A stretch of 64,000 nucleotides of DNA, taken from NCBI RefSeq assembly GCF_001661345.1, contig NW_017962917.1, forward strand, positions 1-64,000, given 5' to 3'. Origin of the DNA: Ascoidea rubescens DSM 1968 (Eukaryota > Ascomycota > Saccharomycetes > Ascoideales > Ascoideaceae). The notes below the pieces were generated by a model. That model had not been told where the DNA came from and made no database searches. It saw nothing but the letters and a program-made list of their open reading frames with translations. A program made the position numbers and the translations under genes. This document shows, in pieces, positions 61,129 to 64,000 of the stretch; position 1 is the stretch's first letter, and each line of letters begins with the position of its first letter.

Positions 61129-64000
61129 TCACATAATAATACATTTTTCATCTTTATCAGGTTTTGGAGCTTTACCACCCAACTTTGCAATCGCTCTTGC
61201 ATCACCCCCTTTGGCAGCCTCGTTTATCCATTTTTTGCTTTCCGCTAGATTGACTTCACATCCAATGCCCTTTTCGTAAAAATGCCCAATTGCAAATTGA
61301 GCCTTTGGTAAACCTCCATTAGCAGCTCTTAAAGCCCAAGCAAACGCTTCATTTTGATCTTTTGGTAAGTAAGGCTCAGCACCAATAAGATACCAAGCAC
61401 ACATACTTAGCATTGATTCCAAATCACCTCCGAGAGCTGCTTGAGTGTAGTAGTGAATAGACAAATTAGAATCTGCAGGTATACCAATATCAGTACCAAA
61501 TTCGTAAATCTTTCCTAATTTAGCTGCTGATGGAATATGACCTAAACTAGCAGCTTGTGTATATAGTTCATAGGCATATCTTCTGTCGCTAATGACAATA
61601 TCTTTAAAACCAGTTTCGTAGATCCTACCCAATTCATATGGAGCTGCACAAGTTAGCTCTGTTGCTTTGGTGGCAGCGATTGTTAGCCATTTGATACCCA
61701 TTTTCTTGGTATTAATGTTATCACTTAAGCCCATTCTTGTGTAATAGGAATAGATACCTAATTTAAGCATTGCAGAAGGATGATTTTTAGCAGCAGCAGC
61801 AGTTAAAAATTTGATGGATTTTCTAGCATCTCTAGAGACACCCAAACCTTCTTCATAACAATAGGAAGTACGATAAGCACTTTCAATATGACCATGTTTG
61901 GCAGCAGCTAAAAATAAAACAAAAGCTTTATTATTGTCGGTTTTACCCAAAGCGCCAGAAGAATAAGCATCGCCCAACAAGTATTGTGCTTCTGAATAAC
62001 CTTTGTCGGACAATTTTTTCAAGTAATGTACAGCTTCTTTTAAGAGTTGTTGACGGTTGAGTGAGGCATTTGCGTTTGCATTTGCAGTTACGTTTAGATT
62101 AGAACGGTTTGAGGTATTATTTGAATAGACGGATAAATTTTGCGAGAATTTAGGAGTATTTAAATTTGTGTTTGAATTTGAATTTGAATTTGGCAATGAG
62201 TTTAGGTTGCTATTTGGATTATCGATATCGGTACCAGATAAATTTGTAAGGTTGGTGTTGCTTGGAATACGAGATAAATCCACAAAAGATGGGGACAGGC
62301 TTAGACCATTGTTATTAGTTGAAACATTTAGGTTACTGGATTGGTTAGTGCTTTGAACAGTATTTCCAGTCAAATTATGATTGCTTTGATTGTTATTGGA
62401 AGTGGAATTATTGTTTGAGGTGCTTGGGATTTGGGATAAGTTGTTTGCTGAGATGGCCGATTCATTTGGATCAATCATTAAGGCAGTTTGTAGAAGATAT
62501 TGAGCAAATTGGAATAAAACACCAGGGTCGTTTGATTTCTTTGCGTTTTTTCTATACAAGTCTATAGTTTTAATTCTTGGTAGTAGAGAAGCGTTATCAC
62601 CAACCAATTGATTGTACACTGAGTGAGAGTATTCGGAGACACCGCCAGCATTGAATAAAGTAAAAGGAGGAGAGTCAGCTCTTTCATAGTGGGAGTTTCT
62701 AGTGTTAGAGTAGATACTTGGGGCTTGTAGATTTGTAGGTGGTTTTGGTAAAGCGAGAGGAGAGTCACCAGTGTTTGAATTGAGTTGTTGTTGCTGCTGT
62801 TGAGTTAAGTTTGATAGAGATAAGTTATTGAAGTTGTTTGTTACGTTATTAATTTCTCTATTAAGAGCGGAAGTAGAGGAGGATGCTGAGTTGGAAGAGC
62901 CAGTTTGCTGTGGAGAAAAGGGTTTTACAGGAGGTTTAGGGATATTTTGTTGTATTGGAGAAGGGATGGGAGAGGCAGATTGAGAATAAGGATCAGCAGA
63001 GAATAAAACCTGTGGTTGGATATCATTTACTTTTTCTTCTTTGAATTGGGGGATATTTTTGGCAGAAGTGTTGTTATCGAAATCGATTGAGTCGTAGAAA
63101 TTGGCAGTGTTGGAGCTGACAGAAGTGATGTTTTGATTGAAAGAAGAGGTTATTGGGGTATTAGCATTAGAGGGTGGATTGGAGTTAATGTTACGGTTAG
63201 GGATGGGATTAGAGTTGTTGTTTGAAAGATAAGGATTGTTGATATTATAGTAGGGAGATGAGTTGCTGTTGCTGTTGTTGTTGCTGCTGTTGGTGTTTTT
63301 ATTGCTGGTGCTGGTGCTGTTGTTATTGTTATTGTTTGTGGAGTTTAAAGGAGGAAAACTAGGAGATTTGTCAACAGTTTGGAAAGAAAAAGCGTCTGGT
63401 GTTTTTGGAGGCGCATTTTGGTTATTTTGGTTATTGTAATTGTTGTAATTGTTGTAATTGTTGTAATTGTTGTAATTTTGGTTATTTTGAGAAGTGTTTA
63501 TAGAAGAAGGAAAGTTAGAGTTGGTGGGAGAGTAGAATCTTTCAGAAGAATTGGAAGAGTTTGGGTTTGAGGTTTGGTTTGGAATTGGAATTGGATGTTT
63601 TAAAGAGTTGGGAGAATTTGAAGGTGGGTATTGTTGCTGAGGTGGAGGATGTTGGGGCAAAGAAGATTTTTTGTTATTGTATAGTTGAATATTATTACTG
63701 TTATTACTGTTATTAGTATTATTAGTATTATTACCATTATTACCATTATTACCATTATTACCATTAGTGTTGTTTTTGTTGATACTGTTTTTGTTATTGT
63801 TATAAGGTTGTTGAGATGATGGAAATGGGTATGTTTGTTGATGTGGTAGTCTTATTGAAAAATTATTTTGATTTTGATTTTGATTTTGATTTTGATTTTG
63901 ATTTGGGTTTTGATTTGGTTTGGGGCTTTGATTAGGATTTGAATTTTGGTTTTGGGTGTAAAATTGATTCTGGTTTTGATTTTGAGGTCTTAGTTGTTGA
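61129..64000 (-). CDS. SKT5: Chitin synthase III activator Skt5/Chs4 (5' end off window)
   Basis: Skt5/Chs4 activates chitin synthase Chs3 and links it to septins at the bud neck. Sel1-like repeats fill the C-terminal part (nt about 62040-61180), for example GYSEAQYLLGDAYSSGALGK and HIESAYRTSYCYEEGLGVS. The protein ends with the CaaX motif CIIM, expected to be farnesylated. The N-terminal part is Gln/Asn/Ser/Pro-rich and disordered, with LFNAGGVSEYSHSVYNQLVG before the repeats. The frame is open with no stop to the window edge, so the true start lies beyond 64000 and at least about 950 residues are coded. S. cerevisiae Skt5 is 696. The sporulation paralogue Shc1 is a less likely alternative. 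Confidence 0.9.
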   Translation of the reverse strand, partial: QQLRPQNQNQNQFYTQNQNSNPNQSPKPNQNPNQNQNQNQNQNQNNFSIRLPHQQTYPFPSSQQPYNNNKNSINKNNTNGNNGNNGNNGNNTNNTNNSNNSNNIQLYNNKKSSLPQHPPPQQQYPPSNSPNSLKHPIPIPNQTSNPNSSNSSERFYSPTNSNFPSSINTSQNNQNYNNYNNYNNYNNYNNQNNQNAPPKTPDAFSFQTVDKSPSFPPLNSTNNNNNNSTSTSNKNTNSSNNNSNSNSSPYYNINNPYLSNNNSNPIPNRNINSNPPSNANTPITSSFNQNITSVSSNTANFYDSIDFDNNTSAKNIPQFKEEKVNDIQPQVLFSADPYSQSASPIPSPIQQNIPKPPVKPFSPQQTGSSNSASSSTSALNREINNVTNNFNNLSLSNLTQQQQQQLNSNTGDSPLALPKPPTNLQAPSIYSNTRNSHYERADSPPFTLFNAGGVSEYSHSVYNQLVGDNASLLPRIKTIDLYRKNAKKSNDPGVLFQFAQYLLQTALMIDPNESAISANNLSQIPSTSNNNSTSNNNQSNHNLTGNTVQSTNQSSNLNVSTNNNGLSLSPSFVDLSRIPSNTNLTNLSGTDIDNPNSNLNSLPNSNSNSNTNLNTPKFSQNLSVYSNNTSNRSNLNVTANANANASLNRQQLLKEAVHYLKKLSDKGYSEAQYLLGDAYSSGALGKTDNNKAFVLFLAAAKHGHIESAYRTSYCYEEGLGVSRDARKSIKFLTAAAAKNHPSAMLKLGIYSYYTRMGLSDNINTKKMGIKWLTIAATKATELTCAAPYELGRIYETGFKDIVISDRRYAYELYTQAASLGHIPSAAKLGKIYEFGTDIGIPADSNLSIHYYTQAALGGDLESMLSMCAWYLIGAEPYLPKDQNEAFAWALRAANGGLPKAQFAIGHFYEKGIGCEVNLAESKKWINEAAKGGDARAIAKLGGKAPKPDKDEKCIIM

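Overview
This window reads as nuclear DNA of a budding yeast (Saccharomycotina). Nearly every recognisable gene is a single-copy Saccharomycotina housekeeping gene. The coding sequence is AT-rich with long Asn/Ser/Gln runs. The three introns I can support have yeast-type signals (GTATGT or GTAAGT donors, TACTAAC or TGCTAAC branch sites). CTG codons look avoided even in genes that use CTC freely, and the few I can align by memory fall at polar positions of the homologues. This suggests, without proving, a lineage that decodes CUG as Ser or Ala.

Layout. 1-5.4 kb is gene-poor and holds a decayed SDS22-like leucine-rich-repeat gene. 5.4-15.2 kb carries MRS6 (Rab escort), COX6 (respiration, one intron), ESA1 (NuA4 acetyltransferase), an unknown tail-anchored protein and TUB4 (gamma-tubulin). 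15.5-32 kb carries a giant RING-H2 protein, PGA2, CYC1, a CCDC47-like ER protein, an MSB1-like polarity protein, RKI1, SYF2 and a secreted RlpA/expansin-like protein. 32.8-34.3 kb is a CAJ1/DJP1-type J-protein, followed by a 2.6 kb stretch without a credible protein gene but with GC-rich islands. 36.8-46.6 kb holds an unknown Ser/Asn-rich protein, SPC19 (intron), a cwf18/CCDC12-like splicing factor, IST3 (5-nt first exon), a WSC-type wall sensor, APQ12 and ISD11. 46.9-64 kb holds SAP1, a probable solo LTR, GVP36, SOG2, SLD7, a degenerate catechol-O-methyltransferase-like protein and the 3' part of SKT5/CHS4, which runs off the right edge.

Themes. Three spliceosome proteins (SYF2, cwf18-like, IST3) lie within 13 kb. 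Several genes serve polarity and wall growth (MSB1, WSC, SOG2, SKT5). COX6 and CYC1 share a CCAATCA box in their upstream islands. Unusually, many intergenic stretches are much richer in G+C than the genes, and several carry AGCA/GAAGCA-rich tracts on the sense strand upstream of the next gene.

I found no tRNA, rRNA, CRISPR array or intact transposon. Assignments rest on reading the translations against remembered family sequences; no search was run. Where the longest open frame began at a non-ATG codon I moved the start to the first supported ATG.
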